Shown: in pieces, positions 9,550 through 17,255 of the stretch | Layout: every line of letters starts with the position of its first letter | Numbering within the stretch: the first letter of the stretch is position 1 | Source: JBKEAJ01 sp047972135 | Lineage (GTDB): Bacteria > Bacteroidota > Bacteroidia > Bacteroidales > Prolixibacteraceae | Assembly: GCA_047972135.1 (NCBI GenBank) | Contig: JBKEAJ010000122.1 | Location: 1-26,280 of the forward strand | Reading direction: 5' to 3' | Length of the DNA: 26,280 nt | The notes under the pieces: generated by a model | What the model saw: the letters and a program-made list of their open reading frames with translations, nothing else | Told to the model about the DNA's origin: nothing | Database searches by the model: none | Made by a program: the position numbers and the translations under genes

Positions 9550-9577
9550 TTTACCAATATACAATTGACTAACTTTG
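9546..9577 (+). promoter_or_regulatory. Promoter for the sulfatase-cysH unit
   Basis: TTTG (9546-9549), exactly 20 nt, then TAACTTTG (9570-9577): a full match to the Bacteroidota housekeeping promoter pattern. The -7 box ends 25 nt before the sulfatase ATG at 9603, giving a short leader. Together with the terminator just upstream it separates sulfatase expression from susCD. Confidence 0.75.
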
Positions 9578-9602
9578 TTCCCACTATTTAAATTCAGAAA
9601 CT

Positions 9603-11180
9603 ATGAAACGGGCTTTTTTGAGAAAAAAATCTTATTTGATGTTGTGTCTCCTATTGTTCACTGTGCTTGCATCATGCAACGTCCAAAACAAAGAGCAGAC
9701 TAAACCAAACATTATTTTTATTCTTGCCGATGATTTAGGCTATGGCGAGCTTGGGTGTTACGGACAAGATAAAATCGAAACTCCAAATATTGACCAACTT
9801 GCCGCCGAGGGCATGAAGTTTACCAACTTCTATGCTGGTGCGCCCGTTTGTGCACCGTCGCGCTGTGTACTGCTTACAGGTAAGCATCTAGGGCATGCTT
9901 ATGTCAGAGGAAACGACGAATGGGCGGAAAGAGGAAATGTCTGGAGCTATGAGGCAATGGCAGAAGATGAAAATCTCGAAGGGCAGAGACCATTGCCAAG
10001 CTATACCGAAAATATTGCATCTATGCTGAAAAAAAGTGGCTACAAAACAGGAATAATAGGAAAATGGGGATTGGGTGCTCCACTCACAAATGCTACACCG
10101 AACGATTTGGGCTTCGACTATTTCTTTGGATATAACTGTCAGCGTCAGGCACATACATATTATCCTCTTCACTTATATGAAAACAAGGAAAGAGTGTATC
10201 TGCGAAATGATACTGTTGCTCCAAATACCAAGCTCGATAAAGATGCTGACCCAATGGATATTAGAAGCTACAATAAGTATACCTTGGAAAAATATTCGCC
10301 TGACTTGATGTTCGATAATCTTATCAGCTTTGTGGAACAATCCAAGTCTGAACCCTTCTTCTTGTATTGGGCATCTCCGCTACCGCATGTGCCGCTGCAA
10401 GCTCCAAAAAGATTGGTAGACTATTATCACGAGAAATTTGGCGACGAAGAACCCTACCTTGGAAATAAAGGGTATTTCCCTTGTCGCTACCCCAAAGCAA
10501 CGTATGCAGCTATGGTTACTTACCTCGACGAAAGAGTAGGGCAGCTGGTGAAAAAACTAAAAGACGAAGGTATTTACGATAATACCATTATTATGTTCTC
10601 ATCAGACAACGGACCAACATTCAATGGCGGTACGCAAAGCGAGTGGTTCAAATCGGCAGGTGAGTATTTCAGAGCAGGATATGGATACGGCAAATGCTTT
10701 GTGTATGAAGGAGGCTTAAGAGTACCACTGATAGTTTCCTATCCCGGACATACAGACTCTGCATCGGTGTCTAATCACATCGGAGCATTCTATGATGTGT
10801 TACCCACTTTGGCAGAGCTTACAGGTTCTGAAGTTAAAACGTATACTGATGGTATCAGCTTTTTACCTTCCATAACAAATATAGGAAAACAGAAAGAACA
10901 TGAATTTTTATATTGGGAATTTAACGAAACCGGAGGACAAATTGCCGTGAGAATGGGCAATTGGAAAGGAGTTGTACGACAAATGCAAAAAGGTAATAAG
11001 CATGTCGAACTGTATAGCTTGATTGCCGACCCAGGCGAACTAAACGACGTTTCGGCAGACCATCCCGAACTTGTCGAGAAATTCTGGGAAATTGTACATC
11101 GTGAACATGCTCCGTCGTGGAACCCTAAATGGCAATTTTCTGTTTTAGAAGATGGTTTGGCATCTAAATATAAAAAATAG
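9603..11180 (+). CDS. Lipoprotein sulfatase, S1 family (formylglycine type)
   Basis: This 525-residue arylsulfatase-type enzyme hydrolyses sulfate esters, here probably on a glycan. A lipoprotein signal ends in VLASC (Cys25). The metal-binding DD pair is at 43-44 (FILADDLGYGELG). CAPSR at 83-87 is the maturation motif, whose Cys83 becomes formylglycine. Further core pieces are GKWGLG at 153-158, PLPHVPL with His262, and SSDNGP at 333-338 with metal-binding Asp335/Asn336. The usual GKWHLG His is Gly here; I recall that variant in some Bacteroidota and planctomycete sulfatases, so it need not mean inactivity. No maturase gene is in the window. Its own promoter precedes it and cysH follows after 17 nt. 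The sulfatase subfamily and the sugar it acts on are not determined. Confidence 0.93.
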   Translation: MKRAFLRKKSYLMLCLLLFTVLASCNVQNKEQTKPNIIFILADDLGYGELGCYGQDKIETPNIDQLAAEGMKFTNFYAGAPVCAPSRCVLLTGKHLGHAYVRGNDEWAERGNVWSYEAMAEDENLEGQRPLPSYTENIASMLKKSGYKTGIIGKWGLGAPLTNATPNDLGFDYFFGYNCQRQAHTYYPLHLYENKERVYLRNDTVAPNTKLDKDADPMDIRSYNKYTLEKYSPDLMFDNLISFVEQSKSEPFFLYWASPLPHVPLQAPKRLVDYYHEKFGDEEPYLGNKGYFPCRYPKATYAAMVTYLDERVGQLVKKLKDEGIYDNTIIMFSSDNGPTFNGGTQSEWFKSAGEYFRAGYGYGKCFVYEGGLRVPLIVSYPGHTDSASVSNHIGAFYDVLPTLAELTGSEVKTYTDGISFLPSITNIGKQKEHEFLYWEFNETGGQIAVRMGNWKGVVRQMQKGNKHVELYSLIADPGELNDVSADHPELVEKFWEIVHREHAPSWNPKWQFSVLEDGLASKYKK

Positions 11181-11183
11181 CTT

Positions 11184-11191
11184 TATATTTG
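11184..11191 (+). promoter_or_regulatory. Possible internal -7 box before cysH
   Basis: TATATTTG matches TAnnTTTG between the sulfatase stop and the cysH ATG. The nearest upstream TTTG (11156-11159) is 24 nt away, longer than the normal 19-21. If used, the cysH transcript would be nearly leaderless. The surrounding 13-mer CTTTATATTTGTC occurs again before the GH2 gene. Confidence 0.3.
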
Positions 11192-11197
11192 TCCGAA

Positions 11198-11905
11198 ATG
11201 ATTGAAATTGTAAAAGAGTTAAATAGCAAATATTCTGTAGCGGATAGAATTACAGAGGTGCTGGGGGAGCTTGTTGAACGCTTTGGCGAACTTGTTTTTA
11301 CGACTAGCTTTGGATTGGAAGATCAAGTTGTTACTGACTTGATTATGAAATCTGAAAAGAAAAAACAAATCAAATTCGCAACTCTTGATACAGGGCGATT
11401 GTTTGCCGAGACTTACAAGACAATGAGCAAGACTCAGCAACAATATGGAATATCTATTAAAACATATTTTCCTGATAATGAGCAGGTAGAAAATATGGTG
11501 GACGAGAAGGGGATGTTTAGCTTCTACGAAAGCATGGATAACCGTAAAGAGTGTTGTAAGATTAGGAAAGTAGTCGGGCTGGGCAGAGCTTTGGAAGGAA
11601 ATAAAATATGGATAACAGGACTGAGAACCGAGCAGTCGCAGGCTCGAAGTGAGTTGAGACTTTTTGAGTGGGACGAAGGATTTTCAATCATTAAGTACAA
11701 CCCAATTCTCAGCTTCTCATGGGCAGAGACTTTAGAATATGTAAAGAACTGCAATGTGCCATATAACGTTCTGCATGACAAAGGATTTGTGAGTATTGGC
11801 TGCGAGCCTTGCACTAGAGCACTAAAAGAGGGAGAAGACTTTAGGAGTGGTCGTTGGTGGTGGGAGTCAGGCTCTAAAAAAGAATGCGGATTGCATTCTT
11901 CATAA
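11198..11905 (+). CDS. cysH: APS/PAPS reductase, [4Fe-4S] type
   Basis: This cytoplasmic enzyme reduces adenylyl sulfate (APS, or PAPS) to sulfite with thioredoxin, a core step of sulfate assimilation. The 235-residue protein shows the PAPS-reductase fold motifs (TTSFGLEDQVV; LDTGRLF at 63-69; ITGLRTEQSQAR). Iron-sulfur cysteines are present at C119-C120 and C202/C205 (GCEPCTR), with the C-terminal catalytic ECGLH (Cys230). The two paired Cys sets point to the APS reductase class rather than the E. coli PAPS class that lacks the cluster. An in-frame TTG at 11189 lies inside a -7-like box, so I prefer the ATG at 11198. It is 17 nt after the sulfatase and probably co-transcribed. Sulfate activation (cysDN) and sulfite reductase genes are not in the window. 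Confidence 0.92.
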   Translation: MIEIVKELNSKYSVADRITEVLGELVERFGELVFTTSFGLEDQVVTDLIMKSEKKKQIKFATLDTGRLFAETYKTMSKTQQQYGISIKTYFPDNEQVENMVDEKGMFSFYESMDNRKECCKIRKVVGLGRALEGNKIWITGLRTEQSQARSELRLFEWDEGFSIIKYNPILSFSWAETLEYVKNCNVPYNVLHDKGFVSIGCEPCTRALKEGEDFRSGRWWWESGSKKECGLHSS

Positions 11906-11943
11906 TGTTGGCATGGTATATGTTAAAGTAAAAAAATATAAAT

Positions 11944-12720
11944 ATGGAGCCCAATAAACTGTATTCTATCATTGATAAAGACAGCATGGAGTTGATTAGC
12001 TTGATTGATGAGTTAAATCCAAAACTTAATAGAAGTGAAGCGCTTTTGAGCCTGACAATAAGTAAATGCGAAAGCCTACTACATGGCTTGGAGCTCTTGA
12101 AAGAAGCATTGATATCTGAAAACGATGATGAAATAGAGTCCGAACAGATACTAGGACGGCTTGATGCCGACGAAGAACCAGAACTCGATGTGATTCCAAG
12201 TACCGAGCTGAGCGAGGGTGCAGCAATGTCGGAAGTGGATACAACAGGAGAGTACGTTCCTGATTTTAAAAGGAAAATAAATGAGACTTTTGTAGCAGAT
12301 GTCAATAAAGATGATGATAATTTATTTCCGAAGGATGAGGATGTAATATCTGAACCTGAAATACAGAATGATATTCTAGAGATGGAAGAAGAAGATGACT
12401 TTGTAGAAGAACACCAAGAGCAGACTATCAAAAATGAGCCTGTGCAAGAAGCTATATTTGATGACGGACACCCAGATAATCACCTCTCAAAAGTTCCTCT
12501 GAATAATCTTAAGGCAGGAATAGGGCTGAATGATAAATTTATGTTCATCAGAGAGTTATTTGATAATAACTATGATAAATACCTTGAGTGTATTGATAAA
12601 TTGGATACGATGGATAATCTTGAAAGTGCCTTTACATTTCTACAAAGCAAGTATGCTTGGGCGGAGGATACGAAATCTTTGGCTGATTTTTTGCAGATTG
12701 TAAGACGACGTTTTGTGTAG
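11944..12720 (+). CDS. Acidic conserved hypothetical protein
   Basis: This is a 258-residue protein of unknown function. It has three parts: a predicted helical N-terminus (1-60), a very acidic low-complexity middle (about 61-165, rich in D/E, for example NDILEMEEEDDF), and a better-ordered C-terminal part (about 170-258). That last part contains GLNDKFMFIRELFDNNYDKY and ends in FLQIVRRRFV. I recognise this C-terminal pattern (glnDkFxFirELFdxn...W...F...vrRRF) from Bacteroidota proteins annotated only as hypothetical. There is no signal peptide or membrane segment, so it should be cytoplasmic. It precedes rsmI by 6 nt, suggesting co-translation and perhaps a link to RNA or ribosome work, which is inference only. 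Confidence 0.8.
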   Translation: MEPNKLYSIIDKDSMELISLIDELNPKLNRSEALLSLTISKCESLLHGLELLKEALISENDDEIESEQILGRLDADEEPELDVIPSTELSEGAAMSEVDTTGEYVPDFKRKINETFVADVNKDDDNLFPKDEDVISEPEIQNDILEMEEEDDFVEEHQEQTIKNEPVQEAIFDDGHPDNHLSKVPLNNLKAGIGLNDKFMFIRELFDNNYDKYLECIDKLDTMDNLESAFTFLQSKYAWAEDTKSLADFLQIVRRRFV

Positions 12721-12726
12721 TTACTT

Positions 12727-13398
12727 ATGTCTAAGCTGTTTGTAGTCCCAACACCCATTGGCAATCTTGAAGATATTACTCTTAGAGCCTTGAAGGTGTT
12801 GAAATCTGTCGATTTTATCCTTGCCGAAGATACACGGACGTCGGCAAATTTGTTGAAACATTTTGAAATATCCACGAAGCTGAGACCATACCATAAGTTT
12901 AACGAACATAAGGTACTCGACGAATTGATAAATAAAATAAAAGCTAGTAAGGAAGTCGCTCTGATAAGCGATGCAGGAACGCCTGCAATTGCAGACCCCG
13001 GATTTCTGCTGGTGAGAGAAGCCCTGAAAAATAATATAAAGGTGGAAACTCTGCCCGGTGCTACGGCTATTATTCCAGCACTGGTAAATTCAGGTCTGCC
13101 ATGTGATAGCTTTGTGTTTGAAGGATTTATCCCGCATAAAAAAGGACGAAATACCTTATTCGAAAAAGTGAAGAATGCTGATAAAACAACGGTGATGTAT
13201 GAGTCGCCACACCGTATAATGAAGACATTGACTCAGTTGAAGGAATTCATTGACATTGATAGAGTTGTGAGTGTGTCGAGAGAGTTGACTAAAATATATG
13301 AGGAAACACTGACAGGCACATTGACTGAGTTGCTGGAATATTTTGAACAATACAAATCAATAAAGGGAGAGTTTGTAATAGTAGTTTCTCCCAAATAA
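12727..13398 (+). CDS. rsmI: 16S rRNA (cytidine1402-2'-O)-methyltransferase
   Basis: RsmI methylates the ribose of C1402 in the decoding centre of 16S rRNA, using SAM. The 223-residue protein carries the tetrapyrrole-methylase fold motifs in order: VVPTPIGNLEDITLRAL at the N-terminus, LAEDTRTS near 33-40, LISDAGTPAIADPGF near 78-92, and LPGATAIIPALVNSGLP near 107-123. It is shorter than the E. coli protein (about 286 residues), lacking the C-terminal extension, which I believe is normal for Bacteroidota. It starts 6 nt after the hypothetical gene. The adjacent RlmL-like gene is also an rRNA methyltransferase, so the pair looks functional rather than random. Confidence 0.95.
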   Translation: MSKLFVVPTPIGNLEDITLRALKVLKSVDFILAEDTRTSANLLKHFEISTKLRPYHKFNEHKVLDELINKIKASKEVALISDAGTPAIADPGFLLVREALKNNIKVETLPGATAIIPALVNSGLPCDSFVFEGFIPHKKGRNTLFEKVKNADKTTVMYESPHRIMKTLTQLKEFIDIDRVVSVSRELTKIYEETLTGTLTELLEYFEQYKSIKGEFVIVVSPK

Positions 13399-13430
13399 CA
13401 GTAAAACTATATAAAAATATTTGTTAGGTA

Positions 13431-14612
13431 ATGGCTAAAAAGTCCGATTTTAAAATTATTGCAAAGACCTTCTCTGGATTGGAGGAAGTTTTGATGGCGG
13501 AGATTGTTGCTCTGGGAGGAACAAATGTTGAGGTGATAACTAGAGGAGTGTCTTTCGATAGCGACTTAGAAACTCTTTACAGAGTGAATTATTACTCACG
13601 TACGGCATTGCGCTTTCTGTGGAAACTTGCTGAGTTTGATATTATGAATCAGCAGGATTTGTACGACAATGTTAAAAGTGCTGTCGATTGGCATAAGTTG
13701 TTCTTGCCTGCAAAATCGATAATGGTAAGTTCAAATATTCATAATAGTAATGTTTTTAATAACGGGATGTTTGTCTCGCAAAGAGCGAAGGATGCTATTG
13801 TCGACAAATTTCGTGAAGAAAAACTTAAACGCCCATACGTTGATACCGACAACCCTAGTGTGATTATTAATATTCATATAGCCAAAGAAAAATGTACCGT
13901 ATTGCTAGATAGCTCCGGAAAGTCCTTGCATCTCAGAGGATATAAAGTTACAAATAGTATGGCCCCTATCAACGAGGTGCTTGCCGCAGGAATGATAAAA
14001 ATGTCAGAGTGGGATATGAAAACGGATTTCTACGATCCTATGTGTGGCTCTGGTACTTTTAGTATAGAAGCAGCATTGATGGCTAAAGGAATACCGCCCG
14101 GAGTGTTTAGAGATAAGTTTGCGTTTGAAAACTGGTCGAACTTCGATTCAGAACTGTTTGTGGATGTCTCGGAAGAATATGAAGAAAAAAACTTGGAGTG
14201 TAAAATATATGCCTCCGACTTCTCTCTACAAGCAATAAAAATAGCAAATGCTAATATGAAAAGTGCATTTGTGTTTAATGATATTCACTTGGAGAATATC
14301 GACTTTGCAGAGTATCGGGTCGTAAACTCCGAAGGAGCAGTAGTTATGCTAAATCCTCCGTATGGAGAACGCTTGAAAGTTGGTGCGCTGCACGCTATCT
14401 ATGAACTGATAGGACGCACTATTAAACATAAATTTATTGGCAGCAGAGTGTTTATTATTAGCTCAAACAAAGAGGCGACCAAGCATATTGGGCTGAAACC
14501 TACAAAGAAAACTACATTGTTTAATGGTTCTTTAGAGTGTAGCTTTAACCAGTATGATATCTTTGGAGGGAAACATAAAGACTTCAAGAAGAAACAAACA
14601 AAAAATGTATGA
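13431..14612 (+). CDS. THUMP-domain RNA methyltransferase, RlmL N-terminal type
   Basis: This 393-residue class I SAM-dependent RNA methyltransferase corresponds to the N-terminal half of E. coli RlmL, which makes m2G2445 in 23S rRNA. The N-terminal ferredoxin-like and THUMP region covers about residues 1-165. The methyltransferase domain has DPMCGSGT at 202-209 (SAM binding), an acidic ASDFS near 261-265, and NPPYGERL at 308-315 (catalytic NPPY). The tail is Lys-rich. It starts 32 nt after rsmI. Which base is modified is inferred from the family, so I leave the symbol empty. The stop codon lies in the left arm of an inverted repeat (14605-14641). Confidence 0.93.
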   Translation: MAKKSDFKIIAKTFSGLEEVLMAEIVALGGTNVEVITRGVSFDSDLETLYRVNYYSRTALRFLWKLAEFDIMNQQDLYDNVKSAVDWHKLFLPAKSIMVSSNIHNSNVFNNGMFVSQRAKDAIVDKFREEKLKRPYVDTDNPSVIINIHIAKEKCTVLLDSSGKSLHLRGYKVTNSMAPINEVLAAGMIKMSEWDMKTDFYDPMCGSGTFSIEAALMAKGIPPGVFRDKFAFENWSNFDSELFVDVSEEYEEKNLECKIYASDFSLQAIKIANANMKSAFVFNDIHLENIDFAEYRVVNSEGAVVMLNPPYGERLKVGALHAIYELIGRTIKHKFIGSRVFIISSNKEATKHIGLKPTKKTTLFNGSLECSFNQYDIFGGKHKDFKKKQTKNV

Positions 14613-14715
14613 CGGAAAGGACAAGTCCCACCATCATACATCGCACTTTAGCCTATGCTCGTTTTTACACACCTTCTAACGTATCAATTTTCATGCCACA
14701 AGGTGTGCGAAATCT

Positions 14716-14746
14716 AAAAAAGTATCATTCATAGATGCTTTTTTTG
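14716..14746 (+). terminator. Terminator between the RlmL-like gene and GH2
   Basis: AAAAAGTATC (ending 14726), 7-nt loop ATTCATA, then GATGCTTTTTTT (from 14734): a stem of six pairs with one G-T wobble, extended by A/T pairs, followed by a T-run. It ends transcription about 100 bp after the methyltransferase stop. Confidence 0.7.
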
Positions 14747-14780
14747 TGTGATTAAATTAAAATGTTTTCAATAAATTCTT

Positions 14781-14788
14781 TATATTTG
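14781..14788 (+). promoter_or_regulatory. Candidate -7 box for the GH2 gene
   Basis: TATATTTG matches TAnnTTTG, 50 nt before the GH2 ATG and after the terminator. At the expected spacing upstream there is no TTTG (TTAA instead), so the promoter is partial. Confidence 0.4.
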
Positions 14789-14838
14789 TCAGACTTAGGA
14801 AATTAAATTCATGATGTTTCATAAAAAATAAATGTAAT

Positions 14839-16847
14839 ATGGGTAAAAGAGTAAGTGTAGTGGCTCTGTTGTTTCTTGCTTTTGCGTTGAATATGCAGGC
14901 AAAGCGACAAGTCCAAAATCTGAATAATGAGTGGAAATTTAGATTTGGATACGAGGTCAGAAAGAATGTCAGCGAGGCTATAAACCTGCCTCATACTTGG
15001 AATACAAAAGATGCTCTCGGCGGTAATCACGATTATTATCGTGGCATCGGCGTTTATACAAAAGAAATTGATGTAAAGAGTGAGTGGGAGAGTAAGCGAT
15101 TAATACTTAGATTTTTAGGAGCGAACTCTGTTGCCGATGTATTTATAAACGGTAAACACGTGGGTGAACACCGAGGTGGATACACTGCCTTTGCATTCGA
15201 CATAAGCTCCTTTGTGAAATATGGAGAAAAGAATACCATAACAGTAAAGGTAAACAACGCCCCACAGCTGGATATTATGCCTCTCGTAGGCGATTTTAAC
15301 TTCTATGGCGGATTGTACAGAGATGTAGACCTCTATATATGCGAACCCGATTGTATCTCTCTGCTGGACTACGGCTCGAAAGGAGTGTATATGTTTCAAG
15401 ATGAGGTGAGTGAGAAAAGTGCATCTGTAAGAACAAAAATAAAACTTCTCGGCGAAAGCGTTGTTGATGTTAAGTTGACAGTGCTTGATGCTGCAGGAAA
15501 AGAAGTATTTTCAAAATCTCACTCTTCTAGTGGCGGAAAAGATGTAGATATTCCGATTGAAATTAAAAAACCGCACCTCTGGAATAGTACTGCCGACCCT
15601 TATTTGTATAGCGTGAAAGTGCAACTTGTCAAAGGTGGAAATGTCGTTGATGAGGTGATTCAGCCTCTCGGATTACGCTACTATCGAGTTGACCCCAACG
15701 AGGGTGTGCTCTTAAATGGTAAACATGTTCAGCTTAAAGGTGTTTGCCGCCATCAAGACAGACCCGAAATCGGCAACGCACTTGCTAAATTCCATCATGC
15801 TGAGGATGTGGATATTATGATGGAAATGGGTGCAAATGCACTCAGGATGTCTCACTACCCACACGACCCGTATATGTACGAGCTTTGCGACAAGAAAGGT
15901 ATAATGGTTTGGTGCGAAATTCCCTTTGTTGGTCCCGGAGGATATGCCGATAAAGGATTTGTCGATATGGAGAGTTTTAAAGAGAATGGCAGGCAGCAGC
16001 TTCTTGAAATGATACGCCAAAATATGACCATCCTTCAATATTGTTTTGGGGACTGTTTAACGAATTAAAAGAGGTGGGCGACAACCCTATCGAATACGTG
16101 AAAGAATTGGATAAATTGGCAAAAAACGAAGACCCAACCAGAGTTACAACAGCTGCAAGCAATCAATCGGGAGGACTAAACGAAATTACTGACCTAATCG
16201 CATGGAATACATACTACGGCTGGTATGGTGGCGATTTTGCAGGTATTGGCAAATGGGCAGATGCTACACATGCCAAGATGCCTAACACTCCTATCGGTAT
16301 CAGTGAATATGGTGCTGGTGCCAGCATAAAACATCAGCAAGAAGAACTTAAGAAATCTGTGGCTAATTCATATTGGCATCCTGAAAATTGGCAAACTGCA
16401 TACCACGAAGCGCATTGGGCAGAGATTGATAAACGACCCTTCCTATGGGGTACATTTATCTGGAATCTGTTCGACTTTGGTGCTGCACACCGCACGGAGG
16501 GAGAAGTACCCGGTAAAAACGATAAAGGTATTGTATCATTTGACCGCAAAGACCGCAAAGATGCTTTTTATTTCTATAAAGCAAACTGGAACAAAGACGA
16601 ACCTATGCTGCGTATTGCCGAAAAAAGACTGACCAATAGAACCGTGGCGAAACAAACTATAAAAGTATATTCAAACCAAGAGAATGTGGAACTTTGGGTC
16701 AATGGTAAAAAATATACGGCCTCGGGAAATGCTGACCTGGCTCGCTTCTACTTCGATGTGGAATTGACCGACGGCGATAATGAAATTCTTGCTAAAAGCG
16801 GAGACAGCCTGCAAGATAGGGTAGTGCTAAGCCTCGTAGTACAGTAG
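14839..16847 (+). pseudogene. GH2 beta-galactosidase/glucuronidase-like gene with a frameshift
   Basis: This is a family 2 glycoside hydrolase, secreted via MGKRVSVVALLFLAFALNMQA. Domains in order are a jelly-roll sugar-binding domain (about 25-165), an Ig-like domain (about 180-285), a TIM barrel (from about 290, with GVCRHQDRPEIGNA), and a C-terminal Ig-like domain (VELWVNGK). The frame breaks near 16018-16024. The first frame runs ...EMIRQN then reads nonsense and stops at 16068. The -1 frame reads YDHPSILFWGLFNELKE, a perfect GH2 continuation, through to 16847. The total of 2009 nt is one base short of 670 codons, so one base is missing, most simply from the AAAA run at 16019-16022. The acid/base Glu (FNE, codon 16062-16064) and nucleophile Glu (SEYGAG, codon 16305-16307) are both after the break. 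If real, the enzyme is inactive; a sequencing error is the main alternative. Confidence 0.88.
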
Positions 16848-16866
16848 GTTAAATCTTCTCAAAACT

Positions 16867-16904
16867 CAAAGCCCCGCAAATTCTTGCAGGGCTTTGTTTT
16901 TTTT
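16867..16904. terminator. Strong hairpin after GH2, also 3' of tRNA-Lys
   Basis: CAAAGCCC (16867-16874) pairs with GGGCTTTG (16889-16896), with an inner GCAA/TTGC stem, one C-A mismatch and loop ATTC. Eight T residues follow on the plus strand. On the minus strand it lies just 3' of the tRNA, though there only an A-run precedes it and no T-run follows, so its main role is plus-strand termination. Confidence 0.85.
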
Positions 16905-16979
16905 GGTGACTCAGCAGGGGTTCGAACCCTGGACCCCATCATTAAAAGTGATGTGCTCTACCAGCTGAGCTACTGAGTC
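16904..16979 (-). tRNA. tRNA-Lys (anticodon TTT)
   Basis: Read on the minus strand, a complete cloverleaf is present. The acceptor stem GACTCAG (16973-16979) pairs with CTGAGTC (16908-16914), the D-arm contains AGCTCAGCTGGTAGAGC, the anticodon stem CATCA/TGATG closes loop CTTTTAA giving anticodon TTT, and the T-arm has GGTTCGAACC. The discriminator base is A (16907). CCA appears encoded at 16904-16906, directly against the A-run of the neighbouring hairpin. The gene has its own promoter 36 nt upstream. Confidence 0.97.
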
Positions 16980-17014
16980 AACATGTGAGAGCCTTTGTTT
17001 TTTCAAAAGCCCTG

Positions 17015-17046
17015 CAAAGATAGGGCTTTAGGCTTTTTATTCCAAA
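17015..17046 (-). promoter_or_regulatory. Promoter for tRNA-Lys
   Basis: On the minus strand TTTG (17043-17046), exactly 20 nt, then TATCTTTG (17015-17022): a full Bacteroidota promoter. The -7 box mostly occupies the loop of an inverted repeat (AAAGCCCT 17006-17013 with AGGGCTTT 17022-17029), a look-alike of the hairpin on the other side of the tRNA. Confidence 0.75.
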
Positions 17047-17255
17047 CGAAAATGACGCAAATGTCTGATGTGATAAAGCGAGTATGACTTAAGGTGTTAG
17101 TTAACAGTGATTTTGAACAATGTTTTTTTCTGCTCAGAGTGTAGTGTCTGTAATTGTTATAGTGGGAGTCTCATGAGCAAATCAATAATTAAATGTTTTG
17201 GTAGAGAACATTTCAACAAAAAAATGTATCTTCGTAGAGAATAATCGACAAGATC
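17047..17255. other. Intergenic stretch before the Rpn-type gene
   Basis: AT-rich, with no gene, no convincing TAnnTTTG box and no hairpin with a T-run. TATCTTCG at 17227-17234 is one base off the -7 consensus but its nearest TTTTG is 26 nt upstream. Confidence 0.5.

Noticed and set aside
16008..16030. Programmed -1 frameshift in the GH2 gene
   Set aside because: The site reads CAA AAT in frame and does not form an X-XXY-YYZ slippery heptamer, no stimulatory hairpin is evident, and GH2 enzymes are not known to use frameshifting. A simple one-base loss explains it.
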